A stretch of DNA of 64,000 nt from Bradyrhizobium sp. (GCF_030654605.1 NZ_JAURXB010000169.1:39458-103457); one strand, 5' to 3'. Positions 12,948 through 22,499 are shown, numbered from the stretch's first letter. Numbers and translations are program-made. The notes: generated from the letters alone by a model not told the origin.

Positions 12948-13703
12948 ATGGCTCCGGTGCGGGTTGCGCGCGTGTTTCGAATACCGATCACTGCCATCAT
13001 GACCGCGCTCGCTCTGTCGGGCTGCATGCATACGCCGGGTCCCGTCGCGATCGCCCAGCCGCAAGCCGATCTCGATTCGATGGCGTACGGCCAACCGTAC
13101 AATCCCCCTCCGGTCGTTGTCGCCGATTCCGGCAGCGGCGCCATCGCAGCGCTTCGCTCCAGCTTTGCCGGACCCGGCCGGGCCTATGGCCCGCCTGCCG
13201 TCGTCTACGCCGCCGCGCCGATGCCGGTGCCTGTGGCCTATGACACCGCCTATCATCTCGACGCCGGCGACAAATTGCGGGTCGTGGTCTACGGCCAGGA
13301 AGGTCTCACCAATACCTATGCCATCGATGCCGGCGGCTCCATCACCATGCCGCTGATCGGCTCGGTGCCGGCGCGCGGCAAGACGCCCGCGCGCCTCGCC
13401 GCCGACATCACCGCCAAGCTGCGCAACGGCTTTATCCGCGAGCCGTCGGTGGCGGTGGAGATCGAGGCTTACAGGCCGTTCTTCATCCTCGGCGAGGTCG
13501 CGGCCCCCGGCCAATATCCCTACGTGCCCAACATGTCGGTCGAAAGCGCGGTGGCGATTGCCGGCGGCTTTTCGCCGCGCGCCCGCCGCGACCGCGTCAC
13601 GCTCACCCATACCGACGCATCGGGATCGATGCGGACCGTGGTGCCGCTCGGCACCGCCATCAGCCCCGGCGATACCGTGCTGGTCGGAGAACGCTGGTTC
13701 TAG
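12948..13703 (+). CDS. Polysaccharide export lipoprotein (Wza-like outer-membrane family)
   Basis: A 251-residue lipoprotein with a signal peptide ending in the lipobox LALSGC (Cys at about residue 26). A Pro-rich linker follows, then a Poly_export domain (YHLDAGDKLRVVVYGQEGLTNTYAIDAGGSITMPLIG) and one SLBB-like domain (FFILGEVAAPGQYPYVPNMSVESAVAIAGGF). Members export capsule or exopolysaccharide through the outer membrane. Here there is no adjacent tyrosine kinase or polymerase gene, so it stands alone. The polysaccharide ABC exporter at 30.7-32.3 kb is a possible partner, but that is speculation. Confidence 0.88.
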   Translation: MAPVRVARVFRIPITAIMTALALSGCMHTPGPVAIAQPQADLDSMAYGQPYNPPPVVVADSGSGAIAALRSSFAGPGRAYGPPAVVYAAAPMPVPVAYDTAYHLDAGDKLRVVVYGQEGLTNTYAIDAGGSITMPLIGSVPARGKTPARLAADITAKLRNGFIREPSVAVEIEAYRPFFILGEVAAPGQYPYVPNMSVESAVAIAGGFSPRARRDRVTLTHTDASGSMRTVVPLGTAISPGDTVLVGERWF

Positions 13704-13897
13704 TCGATAGCATTCCCTCCTCCTTGAACAAGTCAAAGGCCGATGCCGTTCGATCATTCCGTGCGGCGGCATTGTCATGCCCGGCTGTGGTGGATCAGCG
13801 CGTTCGGCGTGATGTGCCCGACAGGAGGCTTGCTTCGATCCAGCCGAGAGCATATGCCCGATAAACTCAATCCATCGAAATCTACCAAGGGGAAAAG

Positions 13898-14905
13898 ATG
13901 AGCATCCGGTCGCCAATCAAGGTCCTGCGCACCGCAATTTCAGCTGCAACGATCGCAGGCGTCGCCATGACGGCCGTATGTGCGTCGGCAGATCAGGCGG
14001 CGGCGCAGTCCTATCCGGAACGGCGAATAACCTTCGTCGTGCCCTATCCCGCAGGCGGAGCAACCGACGTATCGGCCCGCCTGTTGGCCAACAAACTGTC
14101 GGAAGCGTGGAAGCAAACCGTCGTCGTCGAAAACAAGTCGGGCGGCGGCGGTGTGGTCGGCAATGATTTCGTCGCCAAGGCGCAGCCCGATGGCTACACC
14201 GTGCTGATCGCCATCACCCAGATCATCCAGGCGCCCAGCCTTATTTCAAAACTGCCCTACGACGTCTTCAAGGATCTCGCGCCGGTGACCCAGGTCGGAT
14301 TGTCGACGATCGTGCTGACCGTCCCCGACGCGCAGCCGATCAAGTCGGTCAAGGAACTGATCGACCACGCCAAGGCAAACCCCGGCAAGGTACCCTACGG
14401 CTCGTTCGGCAACGCGACGACGTCGCATCTCTACGGCGAATTGCTCAAGAAGAACGCGGGCATCGACATGACCCATGTTCCCTATCGTGGCGCGGCGCCG
14501 CTGGTGAATGATCTGCTCAACAACACCGTGACCGCAGCCTTCGTCGATCTGACCACGGCCAACCCTCAAATCCAGGGCGGCAAGATCAGGGCGCTGGCGG
14601 TCGGCGGCGAAAAGCGCAGGACCCAGTTGCCGAACGTGCCGACCATGGCTGAACTTGGTTTCCCCGGCTTTGAGGCCGAGGGCTGGATCGGCGTCTTCGT
14701 GCCCGCCGCCACGCCCAAGGACATCGTCGCGAAACTTTCCGCGGAACTGTCGCGCATCATCGCTTCTCCCGAGGGGGTCGCGGGGCTCGAGACGGTCAGT
14801 CTCATGCCGGTCGGCGGTTCGGCGGCAACGTTCGAAGCCACGCTGCGCCGCGACTACGCTCGCTGGGCGGATGTCGTGAAAGCCACGGGCGTCAAGGGCG
14901 AGTAA
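13898..14905 (+). CDS. Tripartite tricarboxylate transporter substrate-binding protein (TctC/Bug family)
   Basis: Periplasmic solute-binding protein of 335 residues. The signal peptide covers about residues 1-35, followed by the Bug-family opening YPERRITFVVPYPAGGATDVSARLLANKL. ENKSGGGGVVGNDFVAKAQPDGYT and the ligand-loop segments THVPYRGAAPLVNDLL and AFVDLTTANPQIQGGKIRALAV are also typical. Members bind carboxylates, but the substrate cannot be read from sequence. No tctA or tctB membrane genes are adjacent, as is common for the many orphan Bug proteins of this group. A good ribosome site (AAGGGGAAAAG) precedes the ATG. Confidence 0.93.
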   Translation: MSIRSPIKVLRTAISAATIAGVAMTAVCASADQAAAQSYPERRITFVVPYPAGGATDVSARLLANKLSEAWKQTVVVENKSGGGGVVGNDFVAKAQPDGYTVLIAITQIIQAPSLISKLPYDVFKDLAPVTQVGLSTIVLTVPDAQPIKSVKELIDHAKANPGKVPYGSFGNATTSHLYGELLKKNAGIDMTHVPYRGAAPLVNDLLNNTVTAAFVDLTTANPQIQGGKIRALAVGGEKRRTQLPNVPTMAELGFPGFEAEGWIGVFVPAATPKDIVAKLSAELSRIIASPEGVAGLETVSLMPVGGSAATFEATLRRDYARWADVVKATGVKGE

Positions 14906-14915
14906 GGCTGACGTT

Positions 14916-14994
14916 GTCATTCCGGGGCGATGCGAAGCATCGAACCCGGAATCTCGAGATTCCGGGTTCGCGCTATCGCGCGCCCCGGAATGAC
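14916..14994. repeat. Palindromic intergenic repeat (GTCATTCCGGGGCG class)
   Basis: It begins GTCATTCCGGGGCG and ends CGCCCCGGAATGAC. The inner palindrome CGAACCCGGAATCTCGAGATTCCGGGTTCG is nested in the middle. It fills the convergent gap between the TctC gene and the dienelactone hydrolase gene. Confidence 0.82.
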
Positions 14995-15000
14995 GACTGC

Positions 15001-15681
15001 CTACTTCTTCAAATGCTTGGCGAAAAACGCCATGCTGCGCGGCCAGGCGATATCGGCGCTGGCCTTGTCGTAGCTGGCCCGCTCGTCGCAGTGGAAGCCG
15101 TGCTGCGCCCCCGGATAGACATGGATTTCGACATCAGGCCGTTTTGTCCGGATGGTCTCGACGTCGGCAAGCGAAATCCCCGCGTCCTTCTCGCCGAAAT
15201 GCAGTTGCGTCGGCGCCTGCGGCTTGTCGTCGGCGAAACGGACGATGGCGCCGCCGTAATAGCCGATCGCCGCCTTCAGGCCCGACAGTTTCGTGGCAGC
15301 GGCATAGGCAATGCTGCCGCCGAGGCAGAAGCCGATGATGCCGACCGGGCCAACCTTCTTGACGGCATCGATCGCGGCCTGGGTGTCGCGCAGCATCGCT
15401 TCCCAGTCGGGACTGGCGATGAACTTGCGCGCCGTCGCCACCTCGTCCGGCGAATAGCCGCACTGGAAATCGGGCTGAGTGCGATCGAAGATCGCCGGCG
15501 CAATCGCGACATAACCCTCGTCGGCCAGACGGTCGCAGACCGATCGGATGTGGTGATTGACGCCGAAGATTTCCTGGATCACCACCACGGCCGCCTTCGG
15601 CGCGCCTGATGGCTCGGCGCGGTAGCCGCCGAGTTGAAAATTATCCGAAGCCGTCAGTTTTATCGGTTGTCCCACGGTCAT
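15001..15681 (-). CDS. Dienelactone hydrolase family protein
   Basis: Alpha/beta hydrolase of 226 residues starting at the ATG at 15681. Longer in-frame readings begin with non-homologous Arg-rich sequence. The nucleophile elbow is GFCLGGS (Cys nucleophile, as in carboxymethylenebutenolidase). An early VVVIQEIFGVNHHIR supplies the conserved Glu, and the catalytic Asp/His are in FGEKDAGIS and YPGAQHGFHCDER. The family opens dienelactones in chlorocatechol breakdown, but many members have other ester substrates. No catechol genes are adjacent, so the substrate is open. It is followed at a short distance by the two-gene unit 15731-16866. Confidence 0.92.
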   Translation of the reverse strand: MTVGQPIKLTASDNFQLGGYRAEPSGAPKAAVVVIQEIFGVNHHIRSVCDRLADEGYVAIAPAIFDRTQPDFQCGYSPDEVATARKFIASPDWEAMLRDTQAAIDAVKKVGPVGIIGFCLGGSIAYAAATKLSGLKAAIGYYGGAIVRFADDKPQAPTQLHFGEKDAGISLADVETIRTKRPDVEIHVYPGAQHGFHCDERASYDKASADIAWPRSMAFFAKHLKK

Positions 15682-15730
15682 CCCTTGGTTGCGAGTGGAT
15701 CTTCTCGAGAAAGGAAACGACGCGCCGCCG

Positions 15731-16081
15731 CTATTGCCACATCCAGTTATTGCCCCAATCGCCTTTCCAGCCGGCCAGGCGGCCGCCGCGGAATTGCAGA
15801 TAGAGCCGGTGGCGGTGCGGAAATAATCCGCTGCCGCCGATGTCGCGGAATGCCAGGAAGATTTCGTTGCCCGGGCGACCCTTGATGTAATTGAGCGGCA
15901 CGCCGAGCGCGCGCGCGGCATCCGCGGCCTCCATGCCGAAGGCCAGCGGTACATTGTTCGACAAGGTCGCGAGGAACGGCGGCGGGTAGGGACCGCCTGA
16001 TGGCGGCAGGCCTTGCGCATGGACGGGAGCGGTGGTTCCACTCAGCGAGGCAAAGAAGGCTGCTGCGAAGAGTACCTTCAT
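15731..16081 (-). CDS. Small secreted protein, function unknown
   Basis: A 116-residue protein with a clear signal peptide (residues 1-22, ending APVHAQ). The mature part is Gly/Pro-rich, then FGMEAADAARALGVPLNYIKGRPGNEIFLAFRD and a Trp-rich end (GGRLAGWKGDWGNNWMWQ). That pattern resembles small periplasmic proteins of the lipoprotein SmpA/BamE style, without a lipobox. Its ATG overlaps the stop codon of the hydrolase gene upstream (ATGA), so the two are coupled. I do not know a named family. Confidence 0.72.
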   Translation of the reverse strand: MKVLFAAAFFASLSGTTAPVHAQGLPPSGGPYPPPFLATLSNNVPLAFGMEAADAARALGVPLNYIKGRPGNEIFLAFRDIGGSGLFPHRHRLYLQFRGGRLAGWKGDWGNNWMWQ

Positions 16082-16866
16082 GACGCCGCCTTTTGCGTTG
16101 CCTTGGCGTCGAGGCTGTCGAGGAAGGGCAGCACCGCGTCGATGAAGGCCTGCGGCTGATCGATGTTGACGGCGTGGCCTGCACCGGGGATCACCACCTT
16201 CGCAGCTCCCGGAATCTTTGCCGCCATATAGTCGGAGGCGGCGAGGAACGGCGCGTCATCGGCGCCGACCACGACCAGCGACGGTACCGTGATATCAGGC
16301 AGCGATTCGATCACGCGGGCGTCGCGCTGGGTCAGCATGCCCCGCGCGGCGCGCGCCAGTCCCGAGGCATCGCGATGGCTCACATCGGAGCGTTCGCGGC
16401 TGGCCGACTTCAGCACAGCAAGGCCCTCGCGCTCGAAACGGTCGCCGGTCTCGCGCGCGCGCTTGTTCCAGGCCTCGCGGGCCTCGTCCTTTTTGAACCC
16501 CGGGCCGGTATCGATGATCAGCAGCGCGCGCACCCGTTCCGGATGCGCGCGATAGAACGCCAGCGACATGTAGCCGCCCAGCGAAAGCCCGCCGACGATG
16601 GCTTTGGCGGCGCCGACCTCGTCGAGCAGCGCGACCATGTCGGCCACCGTAGCCGCCTCGCTGTAGGCGGCGGGATCGTCGGGATAGTCCGAGCGGCCGT
16701 GGCCGCGCATGTCCCACAAGACCAGTTGGTGATCTCTGGACAACGCCTCGACCTGGCCCTGCCACATCTCGCCGGTCGATGAATAACCGTGCGTCAGCAG
16801 CAGCGGTGGCCCGGAGCCGTGGACCTCGTAGTAGATTTCGACCCCGTCACGGTTGAGCTTTGGCAT
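16078..16866 (-). CDS. Alpha/beta fold hydrolase
   Basis: A 262-residue esterase/lipase-type hydrolase. The chosen start is the ATG at 16866 (MPKLNRDGVEIYYEVHGSGPPLLLTHGYSSTGEMW), with GGGAAA about eight bases upstream. The oxyanion strand is LLTHGYSS and the nucleophile elbow GGLSLGG (Ser). The acid is probably in VVGADDAPF and the His is in IPGAGHAVNID. The layout resembles 3-oxoadipate enol-lactonase relatives, but the substrate is unknown. It is translated first in a two-gene unit with the small secreted protein. Confidence 0.9.
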   Translation of the reverse strand: MPKLNRDGVEIYYEVHGSGPPLLLTHGYSSTGEMWQGQVEALSRDHQLVLWDMRGHGRSDYPDDPAAYSEAATVADMVALLDEVGAAKAIVGGLSLGGYMSLAFYRAHPERVRALLIIDTGPGFKKDEAREAWNKRARETGDRFEREGLAVLKSASRERSDVSHRDASGLARAARGMLTQRDARVIESLPDITVPSLVVVGADDAPFLAASDYMAAKIPGAAKVVIPGAGHAVNIDQPQAFIDAVLPFLDSLDAKATQKAAS

Positions 16867-17195
16867 CGCGATTTCCCGAATTTTTCTCGTTGCCCCCATT
16901 CTAGCGCCATCTGTTCGCCGAGGGGAAATGCCCAATTTCCTCGCCGCCCGCGATCCCTCCGTCTGGCGTGGGCATCGAACCCTTCGACGCGTTTGTGGCG
17001 ATGCGTTGCCGCAACGCACAAAGGTTGCATCAGCAAAATTTTCCCTTCGACCAATCCCAAACTGGATTGTCTCCAGATTGGATCGCGATCATTCTGCCCG
17101 CCAAGGTCGGCATCGGCCCGGTGGGTGTCAGACCATGAGCCAACGATATGAATGGCCGCCGTAAGCGGCGTCATGCACCGGCAGGGGAAGAGACC
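16867..17195. promoter_or_regulatory. Divergent control region with a perfect dyad
   Basis: 329 bp between the hydrolase gene and the molybdenum hydroxylase operon. At 17002-17018 is a perfect palindrome, TGCGTTGC-C-GCAACGCA, 177 bp upstream of the 2Fe-2S gene. It is a good candidate operator. No regulator gene is adjacent. Confidence 0.55.
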
Positions 17196-17687
17196 ATGCC
17201 TAATCTCAACATCAACGGACGGAATATGTCCGTCGAGGCGCCGGCGGATACGCCGCTGCTCTGGGCCATCCGCGAACAGCTGCAGATGACCGGCACGAAA
17301 TTCGGCTGCGGCGCCGGCCTGTGCGGCGCCTGCACCGTGCACGTCAACGGCGAGGCGGTGCGATCCTGCCAGACGTTGCTCAGCGACGTCGCCGGCAAGA
17401 AGATCACCACCATTGAGGGCCTCAGCGCTAGGGGCGACCATCCGCTGCAAAAGGCATGGATCGCCGAGCAGGTTCCGCAATGCGGCTACTGCCAGTCCGG
17501 CCAGATCATGCAGGCGGCCTCGCTGCTCGCCAAAAACCCCAACCCGAGCAAGGATGAAGTGGTGGCGCACATGGACGGCAATCTCTGCCGCTGCATGACC
17601 TATTCGCGCATCCAGAAGGCGATCATGCGCGCGGCCAGCGAAATGCGCACCGCCTCCAACGCCGGAACCGAGCGGAGGGCAACATGA
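17196..17687 (+). CDS. 2Fe-2S subunit of a molybdenum hydroxylase (isoquinoline 1-oxidoreductase alpha type)
   Basis: Small electron-transfer subunit of a xanthine-oxidase-family enzyme, 163 residues from the ATG at 17196. It has the plant-type ferredoxin cluster motif [21 protein letters not shown]. It also has the second [2Fe-2S] helical domain motif [10 protein letters not shown]...CRC, the usual order. No separate FAD subunit is encoded nearby, which fits the two-subunit IorAB type that passes electrons to a cytochrome. The stop codon overlaps the start of the large subunit gene (ATGA), so the two are coupled. Confidence 0.94.
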   Translation: MPNLNINGRNMSVEAPADTPLLWAIREQLQMTGTKFGCGAGLCGACTVHVNGEAVRSCQTLLSDVAGKKITTIEGLSARGDHPLQKAWIAEQVPQCGYCQSGQIMQAASLLAKNPNPSKDEVVAHMDGNLCRCMTYSRIQKAIMRAASEMRTASNAGTERRAT

Positions 17688-19975
17688 ATACGCACGTGAA
17701 GGTCACCTCGACCGCATCCGCCGATCTCAGCAGGCGCTCCTTCCTGGTCGGATCGGCCGCTGCCGGTCTCGCGCTCGGCTATTCGGCGGTGCCCGGACTG
17801 CTCGGCGGCGATCAGGCGCTCGCCGCACCCGCCAATTTCGATCCCAGCGTCTGGTATTCGATCGCGCCGGACGGGCTGGTCACGGTCACCTGCGGCAAGG
17901 CCGACATGGGCCAGCACATTGCCTCGACCATGGCGCAAATGGTGGCCGAAGAACTCGGCTCGAACTGGAAGGACATGCGGGTCCAGCTCGCGTCCAACGA
18001 TCCGAAGTTCAACGACCCCGTGCTCGGCGCCCAGATCACCGGCGGCAGCTGGAGCACGATGATGAACTTCGATGCGATGAGCCGCGCGGGAGCCGCGGGG
18101 CGCATGGCGTTGACGGATGCCGCAGCCAAGGCGATGGGCGTGCCAGCGGGCGAGCTGATCGTCCGGAACTCGATGATCTCGCATCCGAAATCGAAGAAGT
18201 CGATGACGTTCGCCGAGATCGTCAAGAGCGGCAAGATCACCAAGACTTTCACGCCCGACGAGCTCAAGGCGATCAACCTGAAGACGCCGGATCAATACAC
18301 CCTGATCGGGGTTTCGGTGCCGCAGCTCGATATCCCCGCAAAGACCAACGGCACGGCAAAATACGGCATCGACGTCATGCTGCCGGGCATGGCCTACGGC
18401 AAGATCATCACGCCGCCGGTGCGCTACGGCGCCACCGTCAAGTCGGTCGATGACAGTGCGGCGAAGAAGGTGCCGGGCTTCATCAAGGCCGTCACCCTCG
18501 ACGACAAGACCGGATCGACCACCGGCTGGGTGGTGGCGGTGGCCAACACCTGGGCCAATGCCGCGAAGGCCGCCGCGGCGCTGAAGATCAGCTATGACGG
18601 CGGTCCCAACGCCAGACTGTCGAGCCAGTCGCTGCTCGACGAGGCCAAGCGGCTGCAGGCGCTCGACGATTCCGGGCAGTTCTTCGTCAAGGACGGCGAT
18701 ACCGCCGCGGCCTTCGGGACGGCCGCCAAGGTGCTGGAGGCGGAGTACACCACCAGCATCAACATCCATGCGCCGCTGGAGCCGATGAACGCCACGGCCG
18801 AGTTCAAGGGCGACATCCTGCACATCTATTCCGGCAACCAGTTCGCGACGCGCTCCGGCGCGATCGCGGCCGGCGCGGCCGGGATCGACCCCAAATTCGT
18901 GGTGATGCACCAGATGTGGCTGGGCGGCGGCTTCGGCCGGCGTCTCGACGCCGACATGATGGTGCCGGCAGTGCAGGCGGCGAAAGCGGTCGGAAAGCCG
19001 GTCAAGGTGATCTACTCACGCGAAAACGACATGACCATGGACTATTCGCGCCCGCTCACCTTCCAGAAGGTCAAGGCAGGTCTCGACGCCGATGGCAAGT
19101 TGATCGCGCTCAACCACGACGTGGTCTCGGCGTGGCCGACCAAGCGCTGGGGCATCCCCGATTTCCTGTCGCCCTCGGTCGACAAGAAGGGTCCTCTGGA
19201 TGCCTTCACCGTGAACGGCGCGGACTTTTTCTATTCCGTGCCCAATCACAACGTCCGCGCCATCCTCAACGAGATGGCGCACAACGCCACCCCGTCGGGC
19301 CAGTTGCGCTCGGTCGCGCCGGGCTGGACCTTCTGGGCGGTCGAAAGCATGATCGACGAACTGGCGCACGCCGCCGGCAAGGATCCGGCGCAGTACCGGA
19401 TCGCTCTGCTGGACGGCAAGGGCAAGAACGACGGCGGCGCGCAACGCCTGCGCAACACCCTGCTCGCCGCGATGGGCATGGCCGGCTACGGCACCAAGGC
19501 GCTGCCGAAGGGTGAGGGCATGGGCGTCGCCTGCGTCTCGTCGCAGGAACGGGCGACCGCCAGCTGGACCGCCTGCGTGGCCCATGTCGCGGTGGCGCCG
19601 TCAGGCGAGGTCAAGGTCAAGAAGCTGACCGTGGCCACCGATGTCGGCACCCAGGTGCACCCCGACAACATCCGGGCCCAGGTCGAGGGCGCGGCGCTGT
19701 GGGGGCTGTCGCTCGCGATGTACGAGAAGGCGACGCTGAAGGACGGCGGCATCGAGCAGAAAAACTTCGACAGCTACAAGCCGCTGCGGATGAGCCAGGT
19801 GCCGGAAATCGCCATCAATGTCATCGCCAACGGCGACAAGGCCACCGGCGTCGGTGAGCCGGCGGTGACCGTGGTCGCGCCCGCACTCGGCAATGCGATC
19901 TTCAATGCCTGCGGCGCGCGGGTGCGCGCGCTGCCGATCACGGCAGAGGCGGTGAAGGCGAACATGAAGGCGTAA
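17684..19975 (+). CDS. Molybdopterin-binding large subunit, isoquinoline 1-oxidoreductase beta / aldehyde dehydrogenase type
   Basis: Catalytic subunit of 763 residues. A twin-arginine signal ([20 protein letters not shown]) shows export to the periplasm with the cofactor already loaded, as known for IorB-like proteins. Later motifs are family-typical: [25 protein letters not shown], the C-terminal [25 protein letters not shown], and the [30 protein letters not shown] ending that carries the Glu base (GVGEP). The pair oxidises an aldehyde or N-heterocycle, but the real substrate is unknown. An intrinsic terminator follows at 20001. Confidence 0.94.
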   Translation: MNTHVKVTSTASADLSRRSFLVGSAAAGLALGYSAVPGLLGGDQALAAPANFDPSVWYSIAPDGLVTVTCGKADMGQHIASTMAQMVAEELGSNWKDMRVQLASNDPKFNDPVLGAQITGGSWSTMMNFDAMSRAGAAGRMALTDAAAKAMGVPAGELIVRNSMISHPKSKKSMTFAEIVKSGKITKTFTPDELKAINLKTPDQYTLIGVSVPQLDIPAKTNGTAKYGIDVMLPGMAYGKIITPPVRYGATVKSVDDSAAKKVPGFIKAVTLDDKTGSTTGWVVAVANTWANAAKAAAALKISYDGGPNARLSSQSLLDEAKRLQALDDSGQFFVKDGDTAAAFGTAAKVLEAEYTTSINIHAPLEPMNATAEFKGDILHIYSGNQFATRSGAIAAGAAGIDPKFVVMHQMWLGGGFGRRLDADMMVPAVQAAKAVGKPVKVIYSRENDMTMDYSRPLTFQKVKAGLDADGKLIALNHDVVSAWPTKRWGIPDFLSPSVDKKGPLDAFTVNGADFFYSVPNHNVRAILNEMAHNATPSGQLRSVAPGWTFWAVESMIDELAHAAGKDPAQYRIALLDGKGKNDGGAQRLRNTLLAAMGMAGYGTKALPKGEGMGVACVSSQERATASWTACVAHVAVAPSGEVKVKKLTVATDVGTQVHPDNIRAQVEGAALWGLSLAMYEKATLKDGGIEQKNFDSYKPLRMSQVPEIAINVIANGDKATGVGEPAVTVVAPALGNAIFNACGARVRALPITAEAVKANMKA

Positions 19976-20000
19976 GGCGAGCGCGTCATCGATAGCGATC

Positions 20001-20033
20001 ATCCGCCGGAGGTTTCCTCCGGCGGATTTTTTT
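20001..20033 (+). terminator. Intrinsic terminator of the molybdenum hydroxylase operon
   Basis: A perfect 12-bp stem (ATCCGCCGGAGG/CCTCCGGCGGAT) with a TTT loop and a run of seven T, 25 bp past the stop codon. Confidence 0.93.
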
Positions 20034-20055
20034 CTTGGCGACTATGCCAGCTGCC

Positions 20056-20132
20056 GTCATTGCGAGCGCAGCGAAGCAATCCATGCTTTCCTTGCGCTGC
20101 GAGATGGATTGCTTCGCTGCGCTCGCAATGAC
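20056..20132. repeat. Palindromic repeat, GTCATTGCGAGC class, copy 1
   Basis: Near-perfect long inverted repeat. The left arm is GTCATTGCGAGCGCAGCGAAGCAATCCA in two blocks and the right arm is its complement ending CGCAATGAC. Three more copies lie at 22411, 23766 and 25601. Confidence 0.88.
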
Positions 20133-20149
20133 GATAATGGAAGGCTTTC

Positions 20150-20217
20150 GTAGGGCGGGCTCACTTTAACCCGCCATATCGCACGGATCGGCGGGTTAAA
20201 GAGAACCCGCCCTGCGC
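20150..20217. repeat. Palindromic repeat, GTAGGGCGGG/TTTAACCCGCC class
   Basis: Outer arms are GTAGGGCGGG and CCCGCCCTGC, with inner arms TTTAACCCGCC and GGCGGGTTAAA. It lies directly beside the repeat at 20056-20132, so two different repeat types are stacked in one gap. Confidence 0.78.
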
Positions 20218-20299
20218 AAGTGGCACGCGCCAGGACGCGGCGGTTGTTGCCAGCGGTGTCCTGTGACACCATCCAGGCACCGTTTTCTCTGACTTCCGG

Positions 20300-21334
20300 A
20301 TGCCTATGCCACCTCGAAAATATGCCTGGGAAAAGCTGTCGGATGAGGAGTTGCTCAAGCAACGCCTCAGCAGTTTGAGGGTCAAGATCGAAGGCACATG
20401 GCTCGAGGATTGTCTCAGCACGCTGAATGATGAACTGCAGGCGAAGGGTATCCGGCTGCGGCCGCATGCATGGATATCGAGCGAATGGTTCAGTCCGGCG
20501 GATGTGCCGGGCATCGCGATTCCCTTCTATCTCGCCCATCCCCGCCTGATGAAACTCGAGAAGAAAATGATGCTCGACGTCGAGGGCGGCACCTGGTCCG
20601 AATGCATGGCCATTCTGCGCCACGAGGCGGGCCATGCCGTGCAGCACGCCTGGCAGCCGCAACGCCGCCGGCGCTGGCAGCAATTGTTCGGCCCGTCTTC
20701 GAAACGCTACCCGCGCCACTACCGGCCCAATCCGGCCAGCCGGCGTTTTGTCCAGCATCTTCGGCTCTGGTACGCGCAGAGCCATCCGGACGAAGATTTC
20801 GCCGAAACCTTCGCGGTGTGGTTACGCCCGCGCTCGAACTGGCGGACACGGTATGCCGGTTGGCCCGCGCTGAAGAAGCTTGAATATGTCGACGAACTGA
20901 TGGACGAGATCGGAGGGACGCGGCCGCCGGTCATGACGCGGGAGCGCGTCGATCCGCTGCATGGGCTCAGCCAGACGTTGGGCGAGCACTACAAGAAAAA
21001 GCAGGCGTTCTACGCCTTCACGCCACCGAAGACCTATGACCGGGATCTCTCCCGTCTGTTTTCCGCCGATCCGCGACATCGACGGGAGCCGCCGGCCTCG
21101 GTCTTCATCAGGCGGCACCGCGCCCAGATCAGGCAGCTGGTCGCGCGGTGGACCGGCGAGAACCAGCTTACGCTCGATGCCGTTCTCGACGACATGATTT
21201 CCCGCTGCCGCGAACTCGATCTGCGTGCCGCCGGATCCGAACGAAAACTCGTGATCAACTTCACCATCCTGTTGACCGCCAAGACCATGCAAACGATGTT
21301 CGGACCGTCGCGGCGCAAATGGATCGCGCTATGA
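20300..21334 (+). CDS. Putative zinc metallopeptidase (zincin) paired with an ATP-grasp enzyme
   Basis: A 344-residue soluble protein. The motif HEAGHAVQHAW near residue 110 is an HExxH zinc site. A later cluster, YAQSHPDEDFAETFAVWLRP, has an E-D-F-A-E pattern that could supply the third zinc ligand, as in the putative zinc-binding metallopeptidase family. The N- and C-terminal parts are basic and helical, with no signal peptide or membrane helix. Its stop codon overlaps the ATG of the ATP-grasp gene (ATGA), so the two are made together. The substrate is unknown, but the coupling suggests that one enzyme makes a peptide-like bond and the other cuts or trims related material. Confidence 0.8.
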   Translation: MPMPPRKYAWEKLSDEELLKQRLSSLRVKIEGTWLEDCLSTLNDELQAKGIRLRPHAWISSEWFSPADVPGIAIPFYLAHPRLMKLEKKMMLDVEGGTWSECMAILRHEAGHAVQHAWQPQRRRRWQQLFGPSSKRYPRHYRPNPASRRFVQHLRLWYAQSHPDEDFAETFAVWLRPRSNWRTRYAGWPALKKLEYVDELMDEIGGTRPPVMTRERVDPLHGLSQTLGEHYKKKQAFYAFTPPKTYDRDLSRLFSADPRHRREPPASVFIRRHRAQIRQLVARWTGENQLTLDAVLDDMISRCRELDLRAAGSERKLVINFTILLTAKTMQTMFGPSRRKWIAL

Positions 21335-22365
21335 GACGCCTGCGCATTCTGGTGCTGATGCACCCGGACTTCATGCCGCCGGACTCCGCCGACGGGTACA
21401 CCGCGCAGGAAATCAACGTATGGAAAACCGAATTCGACGTCGTGAGCACCTTGCGTGCGGCCGGCCATGAGGTTCGTCCGCTCGGCGTGCAGGAGGAAAT
21501 CAAGCCGGTGCGCGAGGCGATCGAAAGCTTCAAACCGCATATCGTGTTCACGTTGCTGGAGGAGTTCCACAACAAGTCGGTGTTTGACCAGCACATCGCG
21601 AGCTATCTCGAGCTGATGAAGATCCCGTATACCGGGTGTAACCCGCGCGGCCTGATCCTGGCGCGCGGCAAGGACCTGTCCAAGACGCTGGTGCAGCATC
21701 GCCGGATCGCGGTGCCGGCCTTTGCCGTGTTCCCGATGCGCCGCAAGGTCAAACGGCCGCCGCGCCTTGCGCTGCCGTTGATCGTCAAGAGCCTGAGCGA
21801 GGACGGATCCTTCGGGATCTCGCAGGCGTCGATCGTCGATACCGACGAAAAGCTCGCAGAGCGCGTCGCCTTCGTTCACGATCGGCTTGGAACGGCCGCC
21901 ATCGCCGAACAGTACATCGAGGGACGTGAGCTGTATGTCGCGGTGCTCGGCAACAATCGGCTGCGCGCCCTGCCGGTGTGGGAATTGAAATTCGGCAGCA
22001 TGGGCGGGCAGGGGGCACGGCAGATAGCCACCGAAAAGGCCAAACACGATCCCGGTTATCAGGAACGCGTGGGAATTGTAGACGGGCCGGCCAACGACCT
22101 TGCGCCGGAGGTGTCTGCCCGCATCCAGCGAACAGCGAAACGCATCTACCGCACCCTGAAGCTCGATGGCTACGCACGCATCGACTTTCGCCTCGCTGCC
22201 GATAGCACTCCGTATTTCATCGAAGCCAATCCCAATCCGGAAATAGCGAAGAGCCAGGAGTTCGCTACAGCCGCCCGGCACGACGGGCTTGACTACCCCG
22301 ACCTGCTGCATCGCATTCTGGCCCTCGGAATCAGCCGGGCAAAGGCCGGCGCATCCGTAGGCTGA
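21331..22365 (+). CDS. ATP-grasp ligase, D-alanine-D-alanine ligase-like
   Basis: A 344-residue enzyme read from the ATG at 21331, chosen because it gives the 4-bp overlap with the metallopeptidase gene. An ATG four codons upstream is possible. The central ATP-grasp domain has LPLIVKSLSEDGSFGIS (phosphate-binding loop) and AIAEQYIEGRELYVAVLG. The metal-binding end is DGYARIDFRLAADSTPYFIEANPNPEIAKSQ, with the D...E.N triad of Ddl and RimK relatives. The opening RRLRILVLMHPDF and KPHIVFTLLEEFHN resemble the Ddl N domain. A true cell-wall Ddl would normally lie with mur or fts genes, so a different amide-forming role is more likely. Confidence 0.88.
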   Translation: MRRLRILVLMHPDFMPPDSADGYTAQEINVWKTEFDVVSTLRAAGHEVRPLGVQEEIKPVREAIESFKPHIVFTLLEEFHNKSVFDQHIASYLELMKIPYTGCNPRGLILARGKDLSKTLVQHRRIAVPAFAVFPMRRKVKRPPRLALPLIVKSLSEDGSFGISQASIVDTDEKLAERVAFVHDRLGTAAIAEQYIEGRELYVAVLGNNRLRALPVWELKFGSMGGQGARQIATEKAKHDPGYQERVGIVDGPANDLAPEVSARIQRTAKRIYRTLKLDGYARIDFRLAADSTPYFIEANPNPEIAKSQEFATAARHDGLDYPDLLHRILALGISRAKAGASVG

Positions 22366-22410
22366 AAGGCAACGCAAAATGGTCGTGCATTGGAATCAAC
22401 CTCCCTCAAT

Positions 22411-22499
22411 ATCATTGCGAGGAGCCCTTGCGACGAAGCAATCCATCTCGGTTACCGGCGCCGCTGTGAAATGGATTGCTTCGCTGCACTCGCAATGAT
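22411..22499. repeat. Palindromic repeat, GTCATTGCGAGG class, copy 2
   Basis: It begins ATCATTGCGAGGAGC and contains GAAGCAATCCA and TGGATTGCTTCGCTGCACTCGCAATGAT. It matches the 20056 copy with divergence in the centre. Confidence 0.86.
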
